DNA of 64,000 nt from Apostichopus japonicus (lineage: Eukaryota; Echinodermata; Holothuroidea; Aspidochirotida; Stichopodidae). The position numbers and the translations under genes were made by a program. The first letter of the stretch is position 1. Each line of letters begins with the position of its first letter. Below the pieces are notes generated by a model. The model made no database searches, was not told the DNA's origin, and saw only the letters and a program-made list of their open reading frames with translations. The DNA lies in NCBI RefSeq assembly GCF_037975245.1, contig NC_092577.1, positions 6,913,001 to 6,977,000 of the forward strand, given 5' to 3'. Shown piece after piece: positions 37,400 to 49,785 of the stretch.

Positions 37400-38605
37400 T
37401 AGTGTTTACACGGGTCCAAAAATCGGGAACCGGGTACCCGAGGGCCGTTACCCGTCGGGTATCCGGGTACCCGGAAAAAAAATTGTTTACCCTCGTGTAT
37501 CACGATTTTCAAGAAATTACATATTGGATGCTGTAATAAATGCATTATATTCTCTACTGACAATGTTTTCATGTTCAAATACGTAGGTGTAAGATAAGGT
37601 TTAAAACCTCCCTCAATAATTTTTATTTGCTTCTGTTTCTTTCATTAACTTGTTAATAAATAAATTATTTAATTATAATTAGCATTACTAGTTTACTACT
37701 AACATCGCACTGCCGCCGCTGCTTATGCTAGCTCGTGCACGTCTATTGGATCAAACCATATAAATATCCAATTTAGCTCTTAAACAGTTTTTAATACTAC
37801 TACTATCTATTATGCAGGCCCAGGGTTCGCATTAGCCGCGAGATTGCGCGATTCGCGCAATTTGATCGCATTTGGAATAAACGATTAGTAAAAAGCCACT
37901 TGCGATTACTATTTTTTAGTTATCCTGTCTATAATCCATAAACATCGCGTAAACTTCCTTGTCAGCCTTTCCTTCTTTGAAATAAACGAATGTACAAATA
38001 ATAATTTCTTCCACATGGTAGCCTAAAACCTCACTAAGTCAATGAGAATTCTAGCTAAGCCTAACCATCTGTTTATTTGATGGAGTTGTGACGCAGTTAT
38101 TAGACATCCATGGAATATTTTCGATATTGCTGTTACGTTCGACCACATGGTTGCCTAACACCACACTAAGTCAATGGGGGTAGTCTAGCCTAGCCATCTG
38201 TTTATTAGCTGAAATTGTGACGCAGTTATAAGATATCTATGGAAAGCTTTTGTTATTGCTGTTATCTCCGAACACATGGTAACCTAACAACACACTAAGT
38301 CAATGGGAAATCAGCCTAATCATCGGTCTGCATATTTTTATTAAACAATCACACTTTGCGTATGATTCGGGTAATACATTAGGAACCGGGTAGTATCGCG
38401 TCGAGCGGGCCCCTTCGTTATTGCTGTTATCTTCGTCCACATTGTAGCCTAACACCACACTAAGTCAATGGGAAATCTGCCTAACCGTCGGTTTGCCAAT
38501 TTTTTTTTTTTTTTTAAATCACACTTTGCTTAGGGTTCAGGTAATAAATAAGGAACCGGGTAGTATCGCGTCGGGCGGGTACCCGGATAACCCGTGCAAA
38601 CACTA
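37400..38605. mobile_element. hAT-type element, 1206 bp, perfect 8-bp TSD and paralogous empty site
   Basis: The ends are TAGTGTTTACACGGGT and ACCCGTGCAAACACTA, one mismatch apart as inverted repeats. Identical 8-bp duplications ATATATGC flank it (37392-37399 and 38606-38613). Copy 1 of the segmental duplication reads straight through ATATATATGCTGCC near 28105-28119, giving the empty site. Subterminal sequence is rich in GGGTACCCG. The interior holds three to four imperfect ~125-bp tandem units around CCTAACACCACACTAAGTCA. No transposase ORF, so it is non-autonomous. Confidence 0.9.
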
Positions 38606-38613
38606 ATATATGC

Positions 38614-41389
38614 TGCCCTTAGAATAAAGCTATGTAAAATATTCATACATACTTATTAATAAGACACAAGGAAAGACATTGATGTCTGTTACACAAATGA
38701 TCACAGACCTGATGAATTTTCTCCTTGATAAATCTGATAAATGGAAAGTTGAGTTATTTTGTATTTTCTCTCTAACCTCCAGGTGATACAGTTATCAACA
38801 TTTCTTTGGTACATTTCTTCCAAGAAAGTGAAAGAAAAAGTCAAGTAGGAACACATCACTGATGTCATAACTTCCTCTGTGGATGTGAGTCTGGTGAGTC
38901 TTTTCATAATAATTTCTGAACAGTCACTTTGTGAAATGATCATGGGTTGTATTGGATACCTTTGGCCATATGTAGGTGAAGACAGCTTGCATTATTAGTT
39001 CTATAAATAACATCAAATGCCTTTTTTAGATGCCACTTGTTTTATTGTGTAGAGCTAACAAAATGTTCTTAACACAATTGATACATTGTAGTATGCAGTG
39101 GTGGATGGAAGATTCCTCTAAAGTGGAGACAGCTACTGATAGATACCTCAATTAACATTTCATCAGAAAACTTCAACTTCTGTAGAAAATAATGATTGCC
39201 CACATGCCAGGCAAGCTAAGTGTTTCTAGTATGTACCTTGGTCTGATCATGAATGTGTTTGAAATTGAGAATCTATGAAGTATCAAGTCTTTGAAGTTTT
39301 GCATTGCCACCTGTAATCTTGGTATTGTGTTGACCCATTAATACAATAAATCAGATAAGAGTGAATGAATTAGGGATTCTCCCGGCATCTGCTATCAGTA
39401 ATTGCTATCTTTAGCTCTTATATTCCATATAACTAGTATTGCCAGTAGTCATATCTTTTAAATAACTTTGAATATGCATGAAGCCATGGGGGTGCATCCA
39501 CCCAGTTGGGACAATTTTTTCTATTCTGTGGTCTAGCTTCAGAGCACTCATATTGTCAGTATGAGAGGTATGAATATCATGTTTCAATCAGATCAAGGTT
39601 AGGAACTGTTTGTACTGACAATACTAGTGCTTTGAAAGCATGATGTTAAAGTACAGTTTAGAGAGGTAGTAGCATTAGGAAATTGCCCCAACTGGCAGGG
39701 TGCCATGCTCAATGCTATACTATTTGACATTTTACTCATTTAACTCTTCCCAGTGCTTGCAGAAAATTGTTCTAAATTGCACACATTTAATGTTGTATAC
39801 ATTGGCATAATTTAAAGTTGTAATGATGATCGACCCATCCCTAGAATGAATGTAGGCCAAATGTTATGCCCTCCCCTTCCCCTGCTCCCCCCCCCCAAAA
39901 AAAAAACAAATCAAATCTAGACAGATGGTAGAGCAGGGTTGCAACTATTATTTGTGGGGACTTGAATTCCCAGAATAAATTAGGGGAAAGGGGGGGGGGG
40001 CGTGATGATCCATAACATGCAGGGAGACTACTTTTACAACAATTTTCTGAATTACAGTATGTAAAGATATAACCCGTATGATGCAGTACAACATACACAA
40101 TCGATAAATCTTCAACATTGCATCAAGAGATACAAAACATACAGGTAGCACCTGTTTTGCAGATACAGTAAGTACCCTTCATGTTTACAAATATCTTAAG
40201 GAGTGCGGGACAGCCTTCCTCTTCACCCCTCCTCTGGGAATATTTTATCCCCTCCCACTGCAAAAAGACAATCATAGAGCTCATCTTTGGACATATAAAA
40301 CAATATTAAAGGCATCAATTAGACCATAAACTTCTAACTCATGAAATGGGCACAAAAACTTACATACCACGAAGGGTAGCTACACTTATGTGCCCATGCA
40401 ATAACACTAAGCTCTTGTGGGTTACTCCCAATGTTTCTGACATGCTGTTACATGTAAACCTTAACTCGTTATCAGCATGTTGGGTTACCATGCAGGTACA
40501 TAGACAGTCACTGTTTGTTGGGTACACAGGTCTGAATTTGCTTTTTTTAAAAAGAGAAAAAGAAGATTCCTACCTGTCATATTTTAATAAATGATTTCGA
40601 TATCACAGTGCAAATGGTTGACAGCAGGTTTACATAGAAATGAGCTAAGTAACATTAAAACACACTAATAATGATGAATCTTTTACATTTCTCTTTTGAA
40701 CTTCTGTCATTAAACCTTGAAAATATAATTCATGATAGGACCAGCTGAAGTACTGTAGGTAAAGGAGACTAGGAAAGTACACAACACTTCTAAAGGATAC
40801 AGTAATTGTACACTGACCCACAGCCCCGCTCCCCATCCTCCCCTTTCCAGCTCTGACATATGAAAGTGTGTTATACTGTACATATAGTGAGTTCATATGT
40901 GAGAGACTTTGTGTAGGGTAGCTAGCAAGTTAAAGTCATCGAATACCCATGTGTGTAAATTTGCTACCACTTTAAATGCATAAATAAAGAGATGTTGCCG
41001 TAAGTCTATCATGGGATTCTAATTGCTGTCCACAAACTGCCATTGTCGATCTATTGATTCAAAAATCCTGATCCACTAGAGTCTTTGGGTGGATAGCTTC
41101 ATCCTTCTTGCTGTGTTACCAACCTTCTTTAGTTCTTGTTATTGTTGTCTAGTACTGTAAGAGACTACGACTTTGAGTTCAGTTTTATTTTGGGAGGAAA
41201 CGGGCAAGAAAGAAAATGTTTGGTTTTGATTCTAGATTTGGATATTGAAGGTACCTTCGGATCAAAAATGTCATATGGGTTGACACCCGGGTGAGCCTTG
41301 TGTGTGAAGTTATATGAGGTCAAATGTTAATTTTCAGACATACAAGTTTATTTGTTTATAAATATGCAGTCTCTTTGCAGTGAAAGCCA
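38614..41389. other. AT-rich DNA, no gene
   Basis: Only short frames, none recognised. C-runs at 39885-39897 and 39991-40000 create proline- or glycine-rich chance frames. Confidence 0.4.
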
Positions 41390-41610
41390 GTCACATACTG
41401 TATGCATATTCAAATCTGCGTAGTGCACTATGGGGAGGGGGGTTGGGGGAGGGAGTCAAAGAGTATTAGTCAGAGCACATTGAATAAATACATTTCAATA
41501 GTTTCTAATGTTGTTTAACACGGTCTCCTTGAATGAAGATACAATGGTACCACTGATTGCCCTCGCAAGCATGTTTCTGTAGAGCTGATGTAACTCTCAT
41601 ATACGCCCCG
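41390..41610 (-). repeat. Inverted copy of 32590-32840
   Basis: Shares, on the opposite strand, the TGCTTGCGAGGGCA segment, the ATTGTATCTT.ATTCAAGGAG segment and the G/C-run followed by GTGCACTAT. It is a dispersed repeat of unknown class. Confidence 0.65.
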
Positions 41611-42264
41611 TTAAGCTGCTCATCAGAGCATCATTACTTAAAAAGAAGATGTTTTAAGTCATTCTGTACATCATAACTCTACTACTAGCTTTGTACTGAA
41701 AACCAAAATATAAGCTTTAAATTGTGACCAAATTTGACCTTGAAATGCCCAAAGTATTGGTAAAATGTGATGTTTGAGGGCACTGTTCACAGGCATCGTT
41801 GGGCATATGACCCTGAAAATGCAGTTTATTTGTATTCCTTATGCTAGTGCTAAGAAGCTAAGAAGTTGTCATTTGAATTACTCAAATCGGCTTTTGCATT
41901 TTCATACATATCAGCCACTTGAGTGATTTTCGCCATTTTCGAGCCGTCAATTTGAGTAGATAATCACAAAATACACAACTTTTTTTTTTACTTGAGTTTT
42001 AAAAATAGTATCAAAACACTCCTTAAAATGGTATTTAAAGAAAAATTGAAACTTACCCACAGGCCTAAATAAGACCCCCAATTAGGGCCAGAAGTGAGAT
42101 TTCTTAAGTTTGAGAAGCTGTTCGTAAAACATACGACGGCTTGACTTTTCTTTTGCACTTTTCCCGTACAACTACCACTGGACAAGGATCCTATGCAAAT
42201 TAAAACTCTAACATGCCTTTGCTTGTGAATATAGAGCACACTAAAAGTAGGGCCAGAAAAGGCC
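41611..42264. other. AT-rich DNA, no gene
   Basis: Nothing recognised. Confidence 0.4.
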
Positions 42265-42545
42265 TTTATAAGTAAGGAAGTAAAACTTTATTGCTCCAAA
42301 TAAGGAAATTAGTGTCTCGCACATAAAAGTTCAAATCAGTACAAAAATAAATGAGCAAAGGAAAATAAATCAGGATATATACAGATGGAGATTAAAGAAT
42401 GAGAATGAAAAACAGTAAGACAAGGACAAGATAAAAGATTATTGCAACAGCCTAGCGACGTAAGTTGACATTGAAAAGTTTGATTGCACGGGGAGTGAAC
42501 GAGTTACGATAGCGATTAGTTCTCGTGTACGGCTGTCTCAGTCTT
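42265..42545 (-). mobile_element. 5'-truncated LINE, 3' end only
   Basis: On the minus strand the last ~30 codons of a non-LTR retrotransposon ORF2 remain (42541 to the stop at 42452): YTRTNRYRNSFTPRAIKLFN followed by a stop. This resembles the C-terminal tail of CR1/L2/Jockey-type ORF2 proteins. A 3' untranslated region of about 180 bp follows, ending with GCAATAAAGTTTTACTTCC. The 5' truncation is typical of incomplete target-primed reverse transcription. It differs from the full-length LINE at 50-55 kb, so it is a separate family. Confidence 0.7.
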
Positions 42546-44165
42546 ACACGAGAACTTATCTCATTTTCTGCCATTTAAATTACTTGTTACAAAAAATTGA
42601 GACCGTAAATTTTCCTCAAAATTAGCTAAATTCAAAGACTGGGCACATGTCTTTACAATATCTGCAATATCAGACATAAAATACTGTACATTTATGCAAA
42701 AGATGCCTCCAAACTTGACACAAATTTAGGGCTCTTAAAATGCAATCTGAATTTGGTTGCTAGGTGGGGCCATATCCTAGCAACCAAAACGTGTTCAAAA
42801 GGTTTGTTTGCCCAATTTCATCATTTGAAACATATGGCAAGACACCATATCAATTTCAGGCGATTCTGAGGGGGATGGCGTGGAGGCCACTTTTGATTTG
42901 GTATGGATTTACCCCAATGCCAAGGTGTGACATGGTTGATATTTGGGACCAGTTGTGAATGGGGTGGTGGAACATTTTTAAACTTAATGGTCATGTCATC
43001 TGAGGTCACCAATGTTATCATATATGTTGACCCGCTTGTAGGTGACCATATATTTCTTACATTTTCGACGACATATTCAGATCTCAAAAGTGCCTTTTGA
43101 TAAAAAATCTGATTACAATTTGTGATCAAAGTGCTGCTTACTTTATGTGTATTTGTAGGACCACAATTATTTGGACTATTTGAGCCCAATCTTGCTTGAT
43201 AATATTATGTGTATTGTCATATACCCCCACGCAAGGAACCACAGTGCCCTTGGGCTCTTTTTATCTGTGGTAGGTTGGGGGGGGTGAGGAGGGTAGGTGG
43301 TACTCTTGATAAGCTATACCATGTTTACTCTTCTTAAGATGACCTGGCACCTTTTTGCAAGTGATGGTACCATCATGGCTTATATTTAACATCCTTCACG
43401 CCTTTAGTTGGAAACAAAAAATATCATTTTTACCCCCCCCCCCCACCCACAATCGTTTCTAGGTAGTAATGCATCACCTGTCAACTCTACTACTTTATAT
43501 TACGCACTCCCTAGAAATTATTCTGTGCTATTTTCTGAACCATTTTGGAATATTGGTTAAATGTAAACTTGTTTACAGTAGAATCATTTTCTTTCCTTTA
43601 CAGATTGCAGTTACTGTGGAAAGATCAGGAAACAGAGCTAGTGAGAAGTTAAAGATCATCTTTAGTTGCTGTTCAAGTGTGGATCACTTATAATAAGGTC
43701 GTACAAGATCTACTACGTGACAAGATCACACTTTGCTATTACTGTACTGTATACAAAACATCAGGAATGTTGAAAAACTGAAATTGTCAGCTGCCAGGAC
43801 TAACAAATTAAAAGTACATTTAAATTAATCTAATTCTGATAGAGTTGCTTTTTAAAAGTGAGGGTATTGTTTTGTTGCATATAGGGAGGATCTTGTTGGG
43901 GTGGGGGGAGTGGGGGGAATGGGGGGAGTTTGGAAATTATAACTTTGACAAGAAAAGACAGACAAAGAATAAGGGGTTGATAAGACATTGTTTCTTACAA
44001 TTGCTTGTGTAATATTTTTTGATGACATCATCCATTATTGTCTGTAATTTGGTCATTTATATCTCATTTAATTGATATAATCTGTTTTGATTTCTTTTTG
44101 CAAATTGACAAAGCATGTTTTACATTCATGGAAGGCAAACGCAGCAAGGGGGTTGGGAAAAAGTA
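42546..44165. other. AT-rich DNA, no gene
   Basis: Overlapping frames on both strands at 42764-43189 are not recognised. A plus-strand stretch at 43600-43690 follows a CTTTCCTTTACAG acceptor-like site and is open for about 30 codons (ITVERSGNRASEKLKIIFSC in part), but no domain or donor is evident. Confidence 0.3.
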
Positions 44166-44369
44166 AGTTTGATTGACATAAATGGTATGTATAATGGGTT
44201 GATTGGCATACATGGTATGTATAATGGGTTAATTGGCATACATGGTATGTATAATGGGTGGATTGGCATACATGGTATGTATAATGGGTTGATTGGCATA
44301 CATGGTACGTATAATGGCTTGATTGACATACATGTTATACATAATGCGTCGATTGGCATACATGGTATG
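44166..44369 (+). repeat. Minisatellite, 30-bp unit, about seven copies
   Basis: The units combine GATTGGCATACATGGTATG and TATAATGGGTT, with diverged copies at the right end. The array encodes a repeating peptide in several frames because 30 is a multiple of three; I do not regard it as a gene. The same unit resumes at about 45345-45400 after the insertion. Confidence 0.9.
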
Positions 44370-45338
44370 CAGAGTTCTGCCCAGGGTGGATTGAGTGCCG
44401 GCAGGACTATCTATCTAAGCGGAGCGCCACCATCGGTTGGCGCGGAGCGTACAAGAAAATTTTGGGTTTTGGAAACCCCCCAGATGGCCAGAAACAGCCC
44501 TTCCCGAGTATTCTGACCCACATGTAGACAGCTTTGAAATGAGATCTCATGTCTGGAATTTTTCATAATTAATGAAAAAAGTTAGGACAAATATCTGGAG
44601 CACCAGAGTACAGACCAGCCGGTGGTGCCTATTAAATAAATCTTTCAGGCTGAGATGATAATTTTAGATGGACAGTGAGTGAGAGTCCACTCCCAAATAA
44701 AGACGAATCATAATGAATTATGTATTCTCTCTCATTTATTCAATATCAGGTCTATGAAATCGGTCCATTGAAAGGATATCACATAATTACAGCAGTGACT
44801 GCCGACTCTGACCACTCAGCAGACGCAGTGTGTGAGTCTTCGATTCTGTACATACCATACACGCATAGCACGATATCAAGTCCCCTTGCTATGGCCATCT
44901 TTATGAAAGTTACCCTTGTAATCACATGTTTTAGGCCACTTGGCATGATTAACTCAATGCTAAATATTGTTTCCATGTTCTTGTAGAAAACGTTAACTCA
45001 GCAAAATACAATTAGTTGTGATTTTGTAGATATAAATGAAACTATCAAAAGTACGATCGGCAGTTGGAAACGGAAAACAGTCATTGGTCTGGAATGCGGA
45101 ACTCTGGTAATTTTTACTAAGTATGACACTGTGATGTGTTGGATATTTTGAACAGTTATGAACTGGATTTTCCCTAGTCTCAAACAGATTGTTTCTGTAC
45201 GTTCGACCCTCCGGCTATGGAGCTGTTTTTTGGAGTTCCTATCGAAGATGAGTGCCGGTCAGAAAAGTCACTCAGGCAGATTGTGGCGGTCGGTAATTCA
45301 GCGTGCTGGTCGGGCCGACCGGCAGCGGCAGAACCCTG
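44370..45338. mobile_element. hAT-like insertion in the minisatellite (CAGGGTTCTGCC family)
   Basis: It begins CAGAGTTCTGCC and ends GGCAGAACCCTG. The right ~320 bp is an inverted copy of 30867-31197. The flanking minisatellite units resume on each side, showing an insertion, although a clean 8-bp duplication is not visible. Near the left end (44375-44515) it contains a fragment of the GGCGCGGAGCGTACAAG repeat family seen at 48240 and 49325. Confidence 0.7.
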
Positions 45339-45344
45339 GACCAT

Positions 45345-45400
45345 GTATAATGAATTGATTGGTATACATCATATGTATAATGGATTGATTGGTATAAATA
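45345..45400 (+). repeat. Minisatellite continuation
   Basis: Two more units (TATAATGAATTGATTGGTAT and similar) of the 44166-44369 minisatellite lie downstream of the insertion. Confidence 0.8.
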
Positions 45401-46334
45401 CATTTAGGTCAGGTTACCATGCATAAGATGTCACATGATAAGTTATGTCAACTGGACTGCTTATATTAAGTAGCTCTGGTCAGTCAGCAATGTTGTTGTG
45501 CCATGTATTTACTTTCCGATGCACCGGACCGGCATCACTTTACAAACTTAAGAGATGCCTTGTGCGTTGAATCTTAAGCGTTGACTTCTGTTAACCCTAC
45601 AGCTATATTATTATCATATTCTATATTTTGTGTATACTGTTCTATGTTATTTTCTGGTCACATTTCACCTTCATGTTTCTGCTTAATATAACCCTCTATA
45701 TATAGAAGGTTATATTTCTTATTCTGTCAATACTGCCGTAGTTCAATGTTTGGTCTTCATAATTTATAGAAAGGACGGTAGTTGTGTTATCAAGAAGGCT
45801 TCTTCAAGCGGCTGATTGACCATTATATAAATGAACTATGAATGGTGTATAGGGCCAGAGACAGTATACTTCGGTTCTGGCCATGACATAGGCCAACCAT
45901 TCATAATGCATGTTCGCCTTTATATACAGAACATTAATGTGAAAGGTAATGTAAGACCTAATTTACCGAAAATGCAATGAATTTCAAGATGGTTAGCTAA
46001 GGCTATAATTATGTATTTATCCTCCCTTATGTTTATGTATACATTTGATGATTATTCATAAGATGCTGATTATATTATTTACTGATTAAACCTGAAATCC
46101 TCTTTTTCCTTTGTTGATCATTCACGGCCAGTTTTCTGTTGTTTATTTATACTTGTATAATTATATTTTTATGTTTGTTCTATCTTTCCTAACAGGGTCA
46201 GCGCATAGCCCTTGACTTGCAGTAGTTTGGAATGCAGGGGTAGCTGCCCCTTGAGATTTCCACTTCCTAAATGACAGCAGGCATACGATAATCTGAACGC
46301 CTGGATAGTATGCGCTCTATTTCAGTGAGCTCAT
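45401..46334. other. AT-rich DNA, no gene
   Basis: Nothing recognised. Confidence 0.4.
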
Positions 46335-46999
46335 TTTTAGCTCACACCAGCATGCTGGTGTGAGCTATTGTTACAGTGCGGCGTCTATCACTCTATCACT
46401 CTATCATTCTATCACTCTATCCGTCAACAATTGGTAAAACCGCTCCCACTCGCACAGTGTTTGATGGAATTTCATGAAACTTGGACACAAGGACCATTGG
46501 GTATAGGGCCATGAGAGATGGTCCGAAATATGGGGTCAAAGGTCACCTGTAGGCTGTAATGGGCCATTTTGTGGAAATACGCAAAATGCTTCTTCTCCTA
46601 CAGATTCCATGGTACAGTGTTGAGGATTTGTCACGATAGTACTATGGAAGTTTTACCTTCAGGGTGTACATGAATTTGAGATCAAAGATCAATTAGGGGT
46701 CTTTTATGGCCCGGGCCGCCGCCCTTTATTTTCAAATTGCTCCTGTTCGTATAGTGTATGGCCAGTTATAATGAAACTTGGTCACAACGTTCCTCAGGAT
46801 GAGAGTTACGAGGGGTGTTCGGAAAGTGAGGTCAAATGTCATTTAGGGGGCCATCGGGGGTCATTCTTTGTAATATTTTCAAATATCTCAATCTCAAGAT
46901 TTGATGGATCATATTCAAGTTTAACTGATGATTGTTGGATTGTGTATGAATAAGGTGAGCATGCCTAATAATTTTTGGTCAAAAGTTAATTAATTGCAA
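46335..46999 (+). repeat. Interspersed repeat headed by a 28-bp palindrome
   Basis: It opens with the perfect palindrome AGCTCACACCAGCA-TGCTGGTGTGAGCT, then ACTCTATCACTCTATC repeats, then two imperfect ~300-bp units sharing AATTTCATGAAACTTGG.CACAA and GTCAAAGGTCACCT-like phrases. From memory, sequences of this style are common in marine invertebrate genomes; class unknown. A matching terminal-like phrase, AAAGGTATGAGCTTCTGCAC, occurs at about 47515. Confidence 0.6.
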
Positions 47000-47160
47000 T
47001 TAATCCCCATTGTTTAAAAAAATCTGATCCTTCACCTTTTGCCAAAGCTCCTTTAATTTGTCTCCCAGTCTCTGCAGTGTTTGTTTACATTTGTGGTTAA
47101 GCTCTGCAGAGGCTGTTAGTGGAATTAAAGCAGGACTGGGAGTTGTTATTAACTGTTGAA
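47000..47160 (-). CDS. Candidate 3'-terminal exon, helical, unknown protein
   Basis: On the minus strand a good acceptor (CTCTCATGCTTACAG|TT) opens a 53-codon frame ending at a TAA stop. The residues include LNHKCKQTLQRLGDKLKELW, an amphipathic helix-like stretch. No family is recognised and no upstream exon was identified. It lies next to a dispersed repeat, so it could be repeat-derived. Confidence 0.3.
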
Positions 47161-47162
47161 CT

Positions 47163-48038
47163 GTAAGCATGAGAGCCCTATAGCCAATCAGCACTTGCCG
47201 ATTCTTAGAAGTCTTTGAGCCTGAGGTACAGTATGTAGGCAGTCAGCCAAAATTTTGGCAAGGAGTGCTTCAGGTCTGCTCAGGTAGAGGGGGGGAAAGT
47301 TTAATAGGGTAGGTCAGTGGTATTGTACGAGAGAGTGGGTAAAATAGGATTTAAAGGGGGAAATAGGACAGTAGCCAGGGGTGTGGCCAGGATTCTGCTA
47401 ACGGAGGGGGGAGTGGGGTTATCCCTCATGGGCCCAAAATTGGTGGAATCTGAAAAATGGCCTGAAATTTGGTGGGCCATAAAGTTTTGTGGGCCCTACA
47501 TTTTTAAGCTCGAAAAGGTATGAGCTTCTGCACCATTGGTGCTCTAGTTTTCCTTATGATTCTATAGGCACGTATCATAGGAATTTCGTTCAATAGGATC
47601 ACAAGGTCTATATTAACCGCTCATCAGTATATACAGGCGCGTATCCAGGGGGCGTTGGGGCGCGCGCCCCCGGGGTAACAAAAAGAGGAGAGAAAAAAAT
47701 AGAAGAAAAAAGGGAAAAAGGGGGAAAGAGGAGGAAGGAAGGGGAAAGAAAAAGAAGAAAGAGAGAAAAGGAGGGAGTAGAAGAAAAAACGCCTAGACAC
47801 CAGGAAGAGAAAGACGAACAGTCATAATTACAGCTCTGATCCCTATTATATGCACAGGGTAGCCAGTGACGGATCGAGGATTTCGGAAGGGGCGTGCGCC
47901 TCAGCTTACCCCTTACACCAACAACTCCATTTTTGATGGTTCCATTTTTCCTCTCTAACTAATATATATTTATACTATACATAGTACATCATGACGCGTG
48001 TGTGTGTATGGACGCCTTAAACAATTCTAAAATTGTGC
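47163..48038. other. Fragments of hAT-like elements, purine-rich tract
   Basis: Left-end-like sequences occur at 47634 (CAGGCGCGTATCCAGG) and about 47872 (CAGTGACGGATCGAGGATTT). A GA-rich tract covers 47680-47815. No gene. Confidence 0.45.
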
Positions 48039-48046
48039 TATGAAAC

Positions 48047-48684
48047 CAAGGGCGGCGGAACCGGGGGGGGCACGTGCCCCCCCCACTTTTTCTCAGGTTA
48101 AAAATGTGCCCTTTTTCTACATAAAAATTGAGGTGTCTCAAGTTAGCAAGAGGCCAGGGAACCAGAATAAACACTCGGGAAGGGCCGTTTCCGGCCATCT
48201 GAGGCGTTTGTAAAACCAAAAATTTTCTTGCACGCTCCGCGCCAACCGATGGTAGCGCTCCGCTCAGATAGTCGTGCAAACAACTTTGCAAATCCTGGCT
48301 ACGCCCTGACTTTTAATGAATTTCTGTGGGTCAAACTCAAAGCTATTTCGAATGGGAAAAAGTTTGTTTAGATATTAACAAGAAATAAACCCTAATTCGG
48401 AAGATTCTTACATTAGCAACTAGCATGATTTCACCTCAGTTTGTCTCAAAAGAAAACTTGTTCCTTGTTTCCCAATTTGCACATTGGATATTGCAGTGCT
48501 AGTATGCATATTTTCCTTGGGGGGGGGGGGGGCGTTGATGGAGTGATGTGTATACGCAAATAAGATAATACAATAATAGTTATAAAGGGTACTAAATATA
48601 AGGCTGCATCAGTCCAATCAAATTTCTGCAAAGTGCCCTTTGATGTTGGTGCCCCCCAGATTAAAAGTGCTTCCGCCGCCCTTG
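48047..48684. mobile_element. hAT-type element, 638 bp, perfect 8-bp TSD
   Basis: It starts CAAGGGCGGCGGAACC and ends GCTTCCGCCGCCCTTG, an inverted pair with one mismatch. TATGAAAC flanks both sides exactly (48039-48046 and 48685-48692). It contains a fragment with the GCGCCAACCGATGGTAGCGC signature (about 48238-48258) ending CCTGGCTACGCCCTG near 48309, which may be an older nested insertion. No transposase. Confidence 0.9.
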
Positions 48685-48692
48685 TATGAAAC

Positions 48693-49401
48693 CAACTGTG
48701 GCTGGTCTTGAACTCGACCGAGTCGTCGGGGAACATGACGCATTTCGGTATCAGATCTGCGAACTGCACTAGACATGTCCTTCGATGCAATACTGTCATC
48801 CAGAGATAAAATGTTATGAACAAACACGCGTCCCCGCCATTATCCAAGACTGATCTGCGCCCATGCACCAATATGTTAACTGTGTCTAAATTTTCGAAAT
48901 TTCCCTGACAAACTTTCCTAAACATGGAGGTTTTTCTGTATTGGCTGTCTATAGATGAAATTTTGTGCAACATTATAGGTATGTTTTAAAGTGAATTATT
49001 TCACGAGAAGTGTGAATTTTCAAATTCTGAGCGAATAATGGGCTTAAAACCTTGAAAAGTGGGGCTGACGGGTATTGTGGGCCGCGACGTAGAATCACCT
49101 ACAAAAGCAATGATCCACAGGAGATGCGATAAGGTCGAACATGATGTTTGACTGGTTACAATCTTCAAAAAGGTTACGGATGGAGAAAAAAAAATATTGG
49201 GAAAATACTTGGTTACTCAGGCAATAGTGAACATCTAGTTGGTTATTTTCAAGCCCGAGATGTACCATTTCCGGTGATCTGGGGGGGGGGGGGGGTGTCA
49301 AAACCAGAAATTTTCTTGTACGCTGCGCGCCAACCGATGGTGGCGCTCCGCTTGGTTAGCAATTCGCGCCCCCGGGTTACTAAATCCTGGATACGCCCCT
49401 G
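48693..49401. other. Unique DNA, then the right end of a hAT-like element
   Basis: 48693-48973 is open on the minus strand in two overlapping frames but no domain is recognised. About 49270-49401 has the family signature GCGCCAACCGATGGTGGCGC and the terminal CTGGATACGCCCCTG, immediately next to (TA)n. Its left end may be the fragment at 47634. Confidence 0.4.
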
Positions 49402-49568
<167 letters not shown>

Positions 49569-49646
49569 AATAACGGAAAAACTGTTAAACAACTATGCTG
49601 CATTTAGAGAAAGGCTGGATCTCGAGTGAGATACAATAATTGAATT

Positions 49647-49785
49647 AGGTAATTGATTGGAAGTAAAACAGCCAATGTTTGGTTTTTGCAGAGCTTTCGA
49701 GCAAAACTAGCTCTTCTTCAGTGCATGATCACCGAAAGTGACAAGGAGTAGCAGGAATTGAAACTATTTTATAGAGAAGATGTCG
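49647..49785 (+). repeat. Left copy of a 140-bp inverted repeat (Penelope terminal-type repeat)
   Basis: 139 bp matching the reverse complement of 56032-56172 with a single 2-bp indel and no substitutions that I can see. It starts AGGTAATTGATTGG and ends GAAGATGTCG. It carries a hammerhead-like fold on the minus strand. The near identity implies recent origin or conversion. Confidence 0.9.
49687..49725 (-). ncRNA. Minimal hammerhead ribozyme-like motif, left copy
   Basis: On the minus strand, the same 39 nt as at 56094-56132. The parts in order are stem I strand TGCA, core CTGAAGA (fits CUGANGA), one extra A, stem II GAGC/GCTC closing a 7-nt loop, core GAAA, a two-base-pair stem III made by AGCT, cleavage C, and stem I strand TGCA. 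Hammerheads of this minimal kind are established in Penelope-like elements. The extra A before stem II is non-canonical. Confidence 0.55.

Noticed and set aside
42764-43189. 122-residue minus-strand frame
   Set aside because: Open frames occur on both strands over the same DNA, no domain or splice context is seen, and it is probably chance.
44115-44516. 133-residue frame with repeated peptide
   Set aside because: It is a 30-bp minisatellite translated in frame, ending in transposon sequence; no start context or domain.
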